From contig NZ_JAOUSF010000001.1 of the NCBI RefSeq assembly GCF_025660475.1, forward strand, positions 434,001 to 498,000: 64,000 nucleotides of DNA, in the 5' to 3' direction. Made by a program: the position numbers and the translations under genes. The first letter of the stretch is position 1. Each line of letters starts with the position of its first letter. Below, in pieces: positions 56,011 to 64,000 of this stretch. Source of the DNA: Perspicuibacillus lycopersici. Lineage in GTDB: Bacteria > Bacillota > Bacilli > Bacillales > Caldibacillaceae. A model generated the notes under the pieces. It had not been told where the DNA came from. It did no database searches and was given only the letters and a program-made list of their open reading frames with translations.

Positions 56011-57750
56011 TTAGATCTTAAATTGTTTCACTAATACATTCAATTCTTCCGCAAGCTGGGATAGCTGTGTAGAGTTATTTGCAATCTCTTCCATCGAACT
56101 GTTTGTTTGTTGAGCTGCAGCTGAGGTTTGTTCTATACCCGCAGCCGATTCTTCTGATATTGCAGCAATTTCTTGGATTCGTACTTCCATCTCTTGACTA
56201 CTTTCCGCAATACTAGATAAATTGTCTGATATATTTTTCATACTATTTGCCATTTCACTAACAGAATGATTAATTTTGTGGAACATTTCATTCGTTGTTT
56301 TAATTTGACTTGTTCCTTGTGCCACTTCTTTATATCCATTCTCTAAGGAACTGGAAACAATCGTAAATTCCGATTCAATATTGGAGACGATTTTTGTTAT
56401 ATCTTTTACAGAGAAGGCTACTTGTTCTGCTAATTTTCTAACCTCATCGGCAACTACTGCAAAGCCTCTGCCATGTTCCCCTGCTCTTGCTGCCTCAATA
56501 GCTGCATTTAATGCTAATAGATTTGTTTGGTCCGCAATTTCTTTAATGACAATTACTAGCTTGGATATTTGTTGGGATTGTACATTTAAGCTTTGAACCT
56601 TCTCGACTGCCTCCTGTACAATTTCGTCAATTTTCGCCATTTGGGTAGTAGAAGATTCCATTAATCGACTACCATTATTTGTCATATCTAAAACATTATT
56701 GGAAGATTTCTCTATTTGCTCCCCATATACATTCGTTGCTTGAATACCGTTTGCAAATTTTTCCATCATCGAAGATAGCTCTATTGAATTGTTTGCTTGT
56801 GCTTCAGATCCAGAGGCTAATTCCTGCATAGTAGATGCAACTTGCTCACTTGCCTCTTTCACTTCACTTGCAGAATTCGATAATTCCTCACTTTGGCAGC
56901 TAACCGTTTCGGAGACATTTTGAATTTTCATCAATACATTTCGCATATTTGCATTCATTGCATTAGTCGATATGACAAGTTGTCCTACTTCATCACTAGT
57001 TGTTTCTATTAATGGCGGATTACTTAAATCACCTTCCGCAATTTGCTTCATTCGTTTCATTACTAAACGAATCGGATTAGTAATGGATCGCGAAGTTGTA
57101 ATAGCAATCCCGATTCCTACAATAATGACAAGGAGGGATACAATAGTGGTGATTAATAATGAACGTTCCCCATCCGAAATAATCGTATCCCCTAATGTAT
57201 TTATCGTCCCTTCACGTGCCTTTGATAGTTTATCAAATCCATCTATTAATTCGGTAGATAGTGGCTGCACCTTCTCGGATAAAATTTGAAGGGCGTTTGC
57301 TTTATTTCCTTTCGAATATTCACTATAAACTTCATTGATAATCATTCTTTGCCATTCTACACTTTTATCCACTAATGCTTTTTCTTCTGGCGAAGGATTC
57401 CTACTTAAAATAGTATCAGCATATGTATCACTTTCTGCCGCATACTGATTAAACTGCTTTCGATATGCCATATCATCATATAGCATATACCCTCTTACCG
57501 ATGCTAAACGAGCTGCAACATTGTAAGACATTTTTTCATATGTAATTAATAATTGCATTTGTTCATCAACGATTTCTTCTGTTTCATCATTTGTTTTACT
57601 AATATTGAAAAAATTCAATACAAATAAAGCTAATACTAAAACAAGAACAAACGAAAATCCACTTAGTATTTTCGCTTTTAAACTTTTAAACTTAAAAAAA
57701 GTTCGTTTGCTAGATTTAGTTTTTACAAGCTTCTTTTTCAAACAGTACAC
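56011..57750 (-). CDS. Methyl-accepting chemotaxis protein
   Basis: The 579-residue receptor has a basic N-tail and a first helix ([23 protein letters not shown]). An outside four-helix-bundle sensor of about 150 residues follows, then a second helix ([20 protein letters not shown]), HAMP (about 215-270) and a cytoplasmic signalling coiled coil with the hairpin tip [20 protein letters not shown]. The start is a GTG 5 bases after AGGAG; the ATG 13 codons further upstream has no site. The ligand is unknown. It feeds CheA/CheW signalling to the flagellar motor. Confidence 0.9.
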   Translation of the reverse strand: MYCLKKKLVKTKSSKRTFFKFKSLKAKILSGFSFVLVLVLALFVLNFFNISKTNDETEEIVDEQMQLLITYEKMSYNVAARLASVRGYMLYDDMAYRKQFNQYAAESDTYADTILSRNPSPEEKALVDKSVEWQRMIINEVYSEYSKGNKANALQILSEKVQPLSTELIDGFDKLSKAREGTINTLGDTIISDGERSLLITTIVSLLVIIVGIGIAITTSRSITNPIRLVMKRMKQIAEGDLSNPPLIETTSDEVGQLVISTNAMNANMRNVLMKIQNVSETVSCQSEELSNSASEVKEASEQVASTMQELASGSEAQANNSIELSSMMEKFANGIQATNVYGEQIEKSSNNVLDMTNNGSRLMESSTTQMAKIDEIVQEAVEKVQSLNVQSQQISKLVIVIKEIADQTNLLALNAAIEAARAGEHGRGFAVVADEVRKLAEQVAFSVKDITKIVSNIESEFTIVSSSLENGYKEVAQGTSQIKTTNEMFHKINHSVSEMANSMKNISDNLSSIAESSQEMEVRIQEIAAISEESAAGIEQTSAAAQQTNSSMEEIANNSTQLSQLAEELNVLVKQFKI

Positions 57751-57842
57751 CCCAATCTCCTGTTGTTTAAAAACGTCATATAATGTCAAAAAATAATTAT
57801 ATTAATTAATATTAATATTATTATTGTTTTCAATCAATTGCA

Positions 57843-58186
57843 ATACCCAAAAGCAACGGTGAATGATTAGTGGCGTACAAACTGGAGCCCTTCCGCAGAA
57901 GATATAGGAAACACGACGAGCTTGCGAGTCGATGTTGACTTATCGTACGGAGGAGTGGCGAAGTTTGCTAGCCACTATGCGCCGTTGCTAGCCGATACCC
58001 AAAAGCAACGGTGAATGATTAGTGGCGTACAAACTGGAGCCCTTCCGCAGAAGATATAGGAAACACGACGAGCTTGCGAGTCGATGTTGACTTATCGTTC
58101 GGAGGAGTGGCGAAGTTTGCTAGCCACTATGCGCCGTTGCTAGCCGATACCCAAAAGCAACGGCGAGTGATTAGTGGCGTACAAAC
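57843..58186. repeat. 152-bp tandem palindromic repeat, 2.3 copies
   Basis: A 152-bp unit starting ATACCCAAAAGCAACGG occurs at 57843-57994 and 57995-58146, with a partial third copy at 58147-58186. The two full copies differ at one position (TCGTACGG against TCGTTCGG). Each unit is itself an imperfect palindrome: AGCAACGG...AGTGGC near the left end faces GCCACT...CCGTTGCT at the right end. The style (GC-rich, GAGCTTGCGAG core) recalls the other interspersed elements in this window. There is no conserved reading frame. Confidence 0.9.
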
Positions 58187-58310
58187 CATACTCGTTAAAA
58201 CCGGAATCCGAATATTCTTTTATATACTGCACAAACTAATGGTCGCAATAACTATTTTTTCTAACTGCATGGAAATATATGTTTACTTACATTAATGAGG
58301 AGTGTTCATT

Positions 58311-59045
58311 TTGGAAAAAGAAAAAAAGCCAATGTTTAAGCGTTGGTGGTTTTGGCTAATTGTAGTCATTATTATTATCGGAGCATGCAACGCCATAGGG
58401 GATGAAGATAACGATACCGCTGAAAATCAGCAGGAAAATAGTAATAAGACTGCTGAAAATGGTACGGAAGAGAATGCTACTGAAAATAATGAAAACGAGA
58501 CCACTGACGAAAATGCTACAAATGAGGAAGAAAATACAGCAGAGAACGAGGAAGCAGAAAACACGGAAGGTAGAATTGAATCAGGAATTTTTGAGGTTGG
58601 AAAAGATATTGAACCCGGTTTATATAAAAGTGAAGGAAGTGTTACGTATTGGGCTCGTTTATCTGGTTTTGGGGGATCTCTAGAAGAGATTATCGCTAAT
58701 GGTAATCCACAGGGATCCGATATTGTCAATATTGATGAGGGAGATGTCGGTTTTCAAACCTCAGGTTCAGGCTATTGGTTTAAAGTGGACGATAATTACA
58801 AGCCAGAAATGTTAACCTCTTTTAGTGATGGAACCTATATTGTCGGCAAGGATATATCACCTGGAAAATATAAAAGTGATGGTGGCGACAGCTTTGGATA
58901 CTGGGCTCGTCTCAGTGGTTTTTCTGGAGAGTTGGATGATATTATCGCAAATGGAAATCCAGAAGGTCCTACAATAGTGGAAATTGCGGAAGGTGACATT
59001 GGTTTTCAAACGTTTGGTAACGGAAAATGGACAAAAGTTGAATAA
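58311..59045 (+). CDS. Putative lipoprotein with duplicated domain and acidic linker
   Basis: The 244-residue protein has an N-terminal hydrophobic segment ending in a lipobox (VVIIIIGAC). A strongly acidic, Glu/Asn/Thr-rich linker of about 60 residues with repeated EN pairs follows. Two copies of a domain of about 68 residues come next. Copy 1 contains VGKDIEPGLYKS, YWARLSGFGGSLEEIIANG and DVGFQTSGSGYW. Copy 2 contains VGKDISPGKYKS, YWARLSGFSGELDDIIANG and DIGFQTFGNGKW. It should be exposed outside the cell on its linker. The start is TTG, 8 bases after TGAGGAG. Function is unknown; the domain looks like the GxYxVGxDIxPGxY repeat of Gram-positive surface proteins. Confidence 0.8.
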   Translation: MEKEKKPMFKRWWFWLIVVIIIIGACNAIGDEDNDTAENQQENSNKTAENGTEENATENNENETTDENATNEEENTAENEEAENTEGRIESGIFEVGKDIEPGLYKSEGSVTYWARLSGFGGSLEEIIANGNPQGSDIVNIDEGDVGFQTSGSGYWFKVDDNYKPEMLTSFSDGTYIVGKDISPGKYKSDGGDSFGYWARLSGFSGELDDIIANGNPEGPTIVEIAEGDIGFQTFGNGKWTKVE

Positions 59046-59049
59046 ACAG

Positions 59050-59092
59050 AAAAGGCTAACCTACTATGTCCTAGTATAGGTTAGCCTTTTTT
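59050..59092. terminator. Bidirectional terminator
   Basis: AAAGGCTAACCTA (59051-59063) pairs perfectly with TAGGTTAGCCTTT (59077-59089), then T. It separates convergent genes. Confidence 0.88.
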
Positions 59093-59097
59093 CGCTT

Positions 59098-59748
59098 TCA
59101 TTCGTTCTTACTTAAAATATAGGATAAGAACTTCTCAGTATAATCATCCTTCACACCGTTTTTCGGGATACATAACACTAAATTTTTATCATAAATTGCT
59201 CCCGAAAATAAAGGTAGTGCCGAAATATTTATACCCGTTATGTAACTGTTATCTGTAGAGTAATACAAATGCTCCTTATCAATTTCTATTTTATTGTTTA
59301 CTAATCCTTGTAAATCAATAAAATATTCATCTGTATTCATCATGCGAAATTGCTCTTCATCTATCAATAATACATGGAGATTACTTGCAGCTATTTCACC
59401 GGTCACACGTTGTAATGCTGCTATTTGTAAATCCATTCCGGTATTTGATGAAAAAGGCATTACTTGAATGTTTACCTCAGATGTTTCCCGCTCTTCCTTT
59501 TTCAGCAACAGATCATTGAGCTCATTTTGAATATCTGTCAATTTGGAAGAGTCTGCTTGAACCGCTAACACCATGATATGAAATGCATCCTCTTTTTTCG
59601 AGGTAAAGTTATTAATGACCATCGCTACAATGATAAGAAAAATTATTGCGATAATAAAATACCACTTATAATAGCTCCAAATATACTCTACCTTTTGTTT
59701 ATTACTCATCGGAGCCAAAGTAGCTTTTAATTTCTGCTTATTTCCCAT
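59098..59748 (-). CDS. Membrane-anchored protein of unknown function
   Basis: The 216-residue protein has a basic cytoplasmic N-terminus and one helix (WYFIIAIIFLIIVAMVINNF, residues about 29-48). An outside domain of about 165 residues follows, with no family I recognise (FHIMVLAVQADSSKLTDIQ, MDLQIAALQRVTGEIAASN, FIDLQGLVNNKIEID). The motif YIWSYYKWYF just before the helix is seen in several bacillus membrane proteins of unknown role. No signal cleavage site is seen. GGGGAGAATAGA precedes the ATG. It is convergent with the duplicated-domain lipoprotein. Confidence 0.7.
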   Translation of the reverse strand: MGNKQKLKATLAPMSNKQKVEYIWSYYKWYFIIAIIFLIIVAMVINNFTSKKEDAFHIMVLAVQADSSKLTDIQNELNDLLLKKEERETSEVNIQVMPFSSNTGMDLQIAALQRVTGEIAASNLHVLLIDEEQFRMMNTDEYFIDLQGLVNNKIEIDKEHLYYSTDNSYITGINISALPLFSGAIYDKNLVLCIPKNGVKDDYTEKFLSYILSKNE

Positions 59749-59964
59749 TCTATTCTCCCCAATACAAATGTTTCAAGAATATATTTTTTAAGGAATGAAT
59801 TTTCCATTATACTATATCACTATTTTATTCTTTCCGTCTTTATATTATAGGAGAATATGATATAAACAAATCCGGTATTCTAAACGAATTTTGCAATTTC
59901 ATGAGATAAGATCAACTTTTATTCAAGGTTTGCAGGTTATTTAATATATCAGGCTCAACAAAAA

Positions 59965-60268
59965 AGAGGTTGGGACAGAGAAAAAAACGCTAATTTACTT
60001 TATTAGAAAAATGATGTTTTTATATTAAAAATAAAATTAATTTCCGTTTTCGGTGGCGTTTTCGGTGGCGTTTTCGGTGGCGTTTTCGGTGGCGTTTTCG
60101 GTGGCGTTTTCAGTGGCATGACTCGAGCCTCCTCGTCACTACGTTCTTGCGAGATTTTGAGTCACGGGCTGTTCCCGAAGGATTCGCCCCTTGACTCCAA
60201 TTAACTTTCAAAAGTATCCAATTGTTATTATTGGTACAAGAAACTTTTCCAAATTCACTTTTGTCCCA
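59965..60268. repeat. Interspersed palindromic element with a 12-bp minisatellite
   Basis: The element is bounded by TGGGACA (59971-59977) and TGTCCCA (60262-60268), like the GGCTGGGACA end of the copy at 34437-34674. Inside are a 12-bp tandem array and a GC-rich core (GAGCCTCCTCGTCACTACG and TCGCCCCTTGACTCC). No reading frame is conserved. Confidence 0.65.
60045..60116. repeat. 12-bp tandem repeat, six copies
   Basis: The unit CGTTTTCGGTGG is repeated six times without gaps; the sixth copy has one change (CGTTTTCAGTGG). It lies within the interspersed element and is expected to be unstable in copy number. Confidence 0.95.
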
Positions 60269-60292
60269 TTACCTGAATACTATAGGGTGAAA

Positions 60293-61558
60293 TTAGCTAA
60301 AAATATTTATCAATTCATTAACTGCTAATACGACAAAAATGACAATACTTAAACCTAAAAACGTATTGGACAGCCATTTATTTCTGTTTTCCAGTGTGGC
60401 AACCTGTTTTTTACTATTTAATAAATAAATTAATGTAAATGCTAAAAATGGCATGAATAATGCGCCTAAAGCACCATAAGCAATAATTAGACCAACAGGT
60501 TTTCCGATAAAATGAAGAAGCATTGGAGGGAATGTTAACCAAAAAACAAAAAATTTAAATGATTTAGTTTGGCTAAGTTGGCTATTCTTTACATCGGATT
60601 TTTTTACTGTACGAACAAAGTCAGCATACAAATAAGAAACCCCATTCCAAACACCTAGCAATGAAGTAAAAGATGCAGACCAAAAACCGATTAAGAACAA
60701 CCTTCGAAATGTTGGTGATAATTCATTTCCTAAAATTGAGGCAAATGAAACAAGACCTTGTTCCCCACTGATACTTGCATCCGTACCATATAATAAAGCA
60801 GCACCTAAAATTAATAAGGAAATCGTAAATATAGCTGTAACAATATATGCAATTGCGGAGTCAATTCGTACGGTACGTACAAAGGAATTACCTTCCCATT
60901 TATTTTCCTGTAACCAATATCCATAGGAAGCCATTGTAATCGATCCGCCTACACCGCCAATTAAACCAAGTGCATAAATTAATGAACCTTCCGGCAGTTT
61001 TGGAACCGATGTATCAATAATACTACCAAGTTCAGGTAGAACTATGATTGCAGAACCAACGACAGTAATAAACATAATTCCTACTAAAATATTCATGACG
61101 TTTTCAAAAGTTTTAAATTTACCCCACCAGATTAAAACAAATCCTAATAATGAACTAATAATTGCCCAAGCCCATAACGGTAATGCAGGAAACATCGCTG
61201 TTAACGCAAGTGCACTTGAGGAAGAAGCGGCCGCTCCATATACGAATCCCCAAATAATGATATAAACACCAAAATAGCCCATTGTCCATTTTCCCATGGA
61301 ATTCCAACCCTGCAAAATAGTTTTCCCTGTAACTAAATGCCAACGGCCAACCCCTTCATTTAAGGCAAATTTTAGTATGGAACCAACTAAAATTGCCCAT
61401 AAAAAAACAAGGCCATAGTTTTGTCCAGCAACTAATGCAGCTACTAAATCTCCTGCTCCTACCCCTGTTGCAGCCACAAGCAAGCCCGGTCCGATAATCG
61501 ACCATTTTTTCGGTGCAACTGGTTTTACCGGTATATTTAAGTTGTTTAACTCGCTCAT
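60293..61558 (-). CDS. Nramp-related transporter with atypical metal-binding motifs
   Basis: The 421-residue, 11-helix protein has the Nramp fold (SIIGPGLLVAATGVGAGDLVA in helix 1, YGYWLQE region in helix 6). The canonical DPGN metal loop is replaced by GVGAGD, and the helix-6 MPH motif by MASY, so binding of Mn(II)/Fe(II) in the usual way is doubtful. It may carry another ion or solute. The start was moved to MSELN behind GGGAGGGAG. The leader contains a cre-like site and a perfect 6-4-6 palindrome; a possible promoter is TTGTGT (61663-61658), 17 bp, TATAAT (61640-61635). Confidence 0.8.
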   Translation of the reverse strand: MSELNNLNIPVKPVAPKKWSIIGPGLLVAATGVGAGDLVAALVAGQNYGLVFLWAILVGSILKFALNEGVGRWHLVTGKTILQGWNSMGKWTMGYFGVYIIIWGFVYGAAASSSSALALTAMFPALPLWAWAIISSLLGFVLIWWGKFKTFENVMNILVGIMFITVVGSAIIVLPELGSIIDTSVPKLPEGSLIYALGLIGGVGGSITMASYGYWLQENKWEGNSFVRTVRIDSAIAYIVTAIFTISLLILGAALLYGTDASISGEQGLVSFASILGNELSPTFRRLFLIGFWSASFTSLLGVWNGVSYLYADFVRTVKKSDVKNSQLSQTKSFKFFVFWLTFPPMLLHFIGKPVGLIIAYGALGALFMPFLAFTLIYLLNSKKQVATLENRNKWLSNTFLGLSIVIFVVLAVNELINIFS

Positions 61559-61580
61559 AAAGCTCCCTCCCAACCAAATA

Positions 61581-61594
61581 TGTAAGCGCTATAA
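61581..61594. promoter_or_regulatory. cre-like site before the Nramp-related gene
   Basis: TGTAAGCGCTATAA matches the CcpA consensus at 13 of 14 positions. It lies between the predicted transcription start and the ribosome-binding site. Confidence 0.5.
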
Positions 61595-61608
61595 ATTATT
61601 TTCTTGCA

Positions 61609-61624
61609 TAGCACTAATGTGCTA
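61609..61624. promoter_or_regulatory. Palindromic operator candidate before the Nramp-related gene
   Basis: TAGCAC-TAAT-GTGCTA is a perfect inverted repeat (6-bp arms, 4-bp centre) just downstream of a possible TATAAT element on the minus strand. The binding protein is unknown. Confidence 0.5.
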
Positions 61625-61826
61625 TAATAATAATATTATAGTGAGTCATAATTTATAACACAAGTATTTTTCAGAATACATTTTCGAGTTTGAATATTTA
61701 GAATAAATTGATATCGCTTGTCTCTTCCCTCTTATTTTACAGAACAAACATATTGTTAATTTTTGCTGTTTAGAGTACCATAATAATGGTAAAAAGTGAA
61801 ATTCAAGAAGTGGAGTTGAAAATATT

Positions 61827-62765
61827 ATGGAAAAAATTCTTGTGTTTGGTCATAAAAATCCGGATACCGATACCATTTGTTCAAGCATTGCTTATGCTGA
61901 ATTAAAAAAAGCCCTTGGTGTGGATGCTGAAGCAGTACGACTTGGGGAAGTTAATGGCGAAACTCAATATGCGTTAGATTATTTTCATGTGGAGGCACCA
62001 CGTTTCGTGGAGAAAGTTACAGATGAAACCTCTAAAGTTATATTAGTAGATCATAATGAACGACAACAAAGTGCAGATGATATTGCGGAAGCGAAAGTAC
62101 TTGAAGTTATTGACCATCATCGAATTGCTAACTTTGAAACTGCTGATCCGGTTTACTACCGTGCAGAGCCTGTTGGCTGTACTGCAACAATTTTGAAAAA
62201 AATATTCAAGGAAAAAGATGTAACGATAACTAAAGAAATTGCCGGTTTATTACTATCAGCAATAATTTCAGACTCTTTATTATTTAAATCCCCAACATGC
62301 ACAGACGAAGATGTTCAAGCTGCAAAAGAGCTTGCGGAAATTGCTGGTGTAGACTTAGAAGCATATGGAATGGCAATGCTAAAAGCTGGAGCAAATGTAA
62401 GTGAAAAATCTGCTGAACAGCTTATTTCCCTTGATGCAAAAGATTTTCAAATTGCTGACTATCACCTAGTTATTGCGCAAATAAACACAGTAGATACTAA
62501 TGATGTGCTAAATAGACAAGCTGAGGTTGAAAAAGCTATTCAAACAGTAATCGATGAAAAAGAATTAGATTTATTCTTATTTGTCATTACCGACATTCTA
62601 AACAGTAATTCTGTAGGACTTGCACTAGGTAAAGAAGCGGCAGCTGTTGAAAAAGCATACAATGTTACTTTAGAAAATAATACTGCATTACTTAAAGGTG
62701 TCGTTTCTCGGAAAAAACAAGTTGTCCCTGTATTAACTTCTATTTTTGAAAAGCTAACGAAATAA
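61827..62765 (+). CDS. ppaC: Manganese-dependent inorganic pyrophosphatase
   Basis: The 312-residue class II (DHH family) pyrophosphatase splits pyrophosphate formed in biosynthesis. The metal-binding motifs are intact: GHKNPDTDT near residue 8, LVDHNE near 75 and VIDHHRI near 97. The C-terminal substrate-binding domain ends with SRKKQ near 294. The length equals the B. subtilis enzyme. The best available site is GTGGAG, 11 bases before the ATG. Confidence 0.95.
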   Translation: MEKILVFGHKNPDTDTICSSIAYAELKKALGVDAEAVRLGEVNGETQYALDYFHVEAPRFVEKVTDETSKVILVDHNERQQSADDIAEAKVLEVIDHHRIANFETADPVYYRAEPVGCTATILKKIFKEKDVTITKEIAGLLLSAIISDSLLFKSPTCTDEDVQAAKELAEIAGVDLEAYGMAMLKAGANVSEKSAEQLISLDAKDFQIADYHLVIAQINTVDTNDVLNRQAEVEKAIQTVIDEKELDLFLFVITDILNSNSVGLALGKEAAAVEKAYNVTLENNTALLKGVVSRKKQVVPVLTSIFEKLTK

Positions 62766-62789
62766 TAAAGCCTACATACAGGATATTCC

Positions 62790-62837
62790 AAAACAGAGCA
62801 AACCAAGTATTCAATACTTCAATTCGCTCTGTTTTTT
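62790..62837 (+). terminator. Terminator of ppaC
   Basis: AAAACAGAGC pairs with GCTCTGTTTT (62826-62835), followed by T; a nested AAGTAT/ATACTT hairpin (62806-62820) lies inside. Confidence 0.85.
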
Positions 62838-63077
62838 TTGCATTCTCTCCTTATTATTATTTCCTCCCCTTTCTTTGTTTGCCCAAGGTGAATGGCAGAC
62901 TATTTAGTGAAATGATTCTGTATGAAAGAGAAGGAGCCACGCCAAATTAACTAAGCAAGTAGTTGAGCCTTAACTGATGAAACAATCACCATCCAATCAA
63001 CAAACTTCTATTAGTAAGAACTCAAAAATTTATATAAAGTAATCAATTCCCAAAGAAACTTACTAGCCAATAACAGA

Positions 63078-63121
63078 AAAAAACCATCCATTTGGATAAT
63101 CCTCCAAACCGATGGGTTTTT
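63078..63121 (-). terminator. Terminator of cvfB
   Basis: AAACCATC near 63080-63088 and GATGGGTTT (63111-63119) form an imperfect stem, with a T-run on the minus strand. Confidence 0.65.
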
Positions 63122-63124
63122 CTG

Positions 63125-63985
63125 TTAATTTTCTTTTATATACGTCCAACCATCTTTTTGATATACCTTGCCTTCTTTCATTAACCTACCAATGGATCGC
63201 TTAAATGCCGCCTTGCTCATATTAAACCGCCTTTGAATATCATCCGGCTGGCTTTTATCAGTATAAGGCATGCTGCCGCCCCGTTTCACTAAATATGCAT
63301 AAATCTCTTCTGCATCCTGGTCCAATGCCTCATGACCGCGTTTTAATAACGAAACATTTACTGTTCCATCCTCTTTCACATCAATAATCCGCCCTTGAAC
63401 TTCAGACCCGACTCTCGGTTCTCTCATTCGTTGGCTTTCATGAATGAAGCCACGATAACCTTCCTCTGTAATAATAAAGGTTCCAGAATGCAATGTTCGA
63501 TAAACCGTACCTGTTACATTTTTATTAAAGGCACTTCGATCGGCTATTTTAAATAGCTCGCTCATAATATTTTCTGTTGCTAATTTACCAAGAAGACCGC
63601 CTTGATTATCTACCTTTAATGTACAATATAATCGGCAACCTTTTGTTGGCCAAACCTCTTCTAGCTTAGGAAGATCATCCTTATGAATTAAAATATCTTT
63701 ACTTATACCAATGTCGATAAATACCCCTAAATCTTCCACTGACTCGACTACTTCACACCAGCTATACTTGCCGACTTCAATTTCTGGAATGACCATTGTT
63801 GCAGCAGTTCTTCCCTGCTTATCTGTATATAAAAATACTTCCACATCTTGATCTACTTCAATAGGAGAAGTAATTTCGCTTTGGTGAAGTAATACATCTT
63901 CTGTTTCATTCGTTAAAAAGTAACCAAATGACGATTCTCTTGCAACTCTTAATGTAACGCTTGATCCTGGATTTAATGATACCAT
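63125..63985 (-). CDS. cvfB: CvfB-family S1-domain RNA-binding protein
   Basis: The 286-residue protein has three S1-like OB folds in series. The first includes FGYFLTNETEDVLLHQSEI, the second LGVFIDIGISKDILIHKDDLP near residue 85, and the third GTVYRTLHSGTFIITEEGYRGFIH near 155. A C-terminal winged-helix follows (IQRRFNMSKAAFKRSIGRLM, near 250). This is the CvfB/YitL architecture of an RNA-binding protein affecting virulence-factor and mRNA levels in staphylococci. AAGGATAAAAGT precedes the ATG. Confidence 0.92.
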   Translation of the reverse strand: MVSLNPGSSVTLRVARESSFGYFLTNETEDVLLHQSEITSPIEVDQDVEVFLYTDKQGRTAATMVIPEIEVGKYSWCEVVESVEDLGVFIDIGISKDILIHKDDLPKLEEVWPTKGCRLYCTLKVDNQGGLLGKLATENIMSELFKIADRSAFNKNVTGTVYRTLHSGTFIITEEGYRGFIHESQRMREPRVGSEVQGRIIDVKEDGTVNVSLLKRGHEALDQDAEEIYAYLVKRGGSMPYTDKSQPDDIQRRFNMSKAAFKRSIGRLMKEGKVYQKDGWTYIKEN

Positions 63986-64000
63986 ATACTTTTATCCTTC

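Noticed and set aside
1-64000. CRISPR arrays, tRNA or rRNA genes, insertion sequences
   Set aside because: No direct-repeat/spacer pattern, cloverleaf, rRNA motif or transposase was found. The only tandem repeats are the 152-bp and 12-bp arrays, which lack spacer structure.

Overview
This window is chromosomal DNA of a low-GC, endospore-forming member of the Bacillaceae. It contains a complete GerA/GerB/GerC germinant-receptor operon and a YuzC-like spore-coat gene. It also has B. subtilis-style blocks: nadBCA divergent from a cysteine desulfurase and nadR, a SwrC pump divergent from a YerO-like TetR gene, motAB, metS behind a T-box, ppaC, cvfB, ynzC and brfA. Gene content and the large GC-rich palindromic repeats suggest a halotolerant genus such as Oceanobacillus or Virgibacillus; that genus-level guess is inference. 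No rRNA, tRNA, CRISPR array, insertion sequence or prophage was seen.

Layout. 0-5 kb: a small FbpA-like protein, a FrnE-type thioredoxin-fold oxidoreductase, a five-PAS diguanylate cyclase and the ribosome-rescue factor BrfA. 5-13 kb: a prolyl-aminopeptidase-like hydrolase, the swrC/TetR divergon with one operator covering both promoters, a GntP permease with 3-hydroxybutyrate dehydrogenase and a CcpA (cre) site, and a frameshifted acylphosphatase. 13-18.5 kb: the de novo NAD pathway and its repressor. 18.5-25.7 kb: an esterase, a MacB/FtsX-like ABC exporter facing a PadR regulator and its membrane partner, a YfcC-type carrier, a cysteine-less HMA-fold protein and a small membrane protein. 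25.7-32.2 kb: HAD phosphatase, catalase, rpiA, aldo/keto reductase, spore-coat-like protein, acetyltransferase and an orphan HTH/coiled-coil protein.

32.2-43.2 kb: T-box-controlled methionyl-tRNA synthetase, ZIP metal transporter, PC4-like protein, a 2-hydroxyacid dehydrogenase, an acetyltransferase, a holin-like membrane protein, an SGNH hydrolase, an MFS exporter, YnzC, the CBS-ACT protein CbpA, a phosphoglycolate-phosphatase-like HAD enzyme and a small acidic protein. 43.2-49 kb: the ger operon and motAB. 49-57.8 kb: an M20 amidohydrolase with an amino-acid ABC importer, a methyltransferase, a short-chain dehydrogenase with a cre site, an AbrB-type membrane protein and a chemoreceptor. 57.8-64 kb: tandem 152-bp palindromic repeats, a lipoprotein with a duplicated domain, an orphan membrane-anchored protein, a repeat element carrying a 12-bp minisatellite, an atypical Nramp-family transporter, ppaC and cvfB.

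The points of most interest are these. BrfA's open reading frame runs through its own transcription terminator, giving a built-in non-stop message. Nested palindromic elements recur at four loci, one as a tandem array and one with a minisatellite. The T-box-controlled MetRS is of the two-zinc-knuckle type. Acylphosphatase is broken by loss of one G. Several operators can be placed exactly relative to promoters. I found no convincing wholly new multi-gene system.
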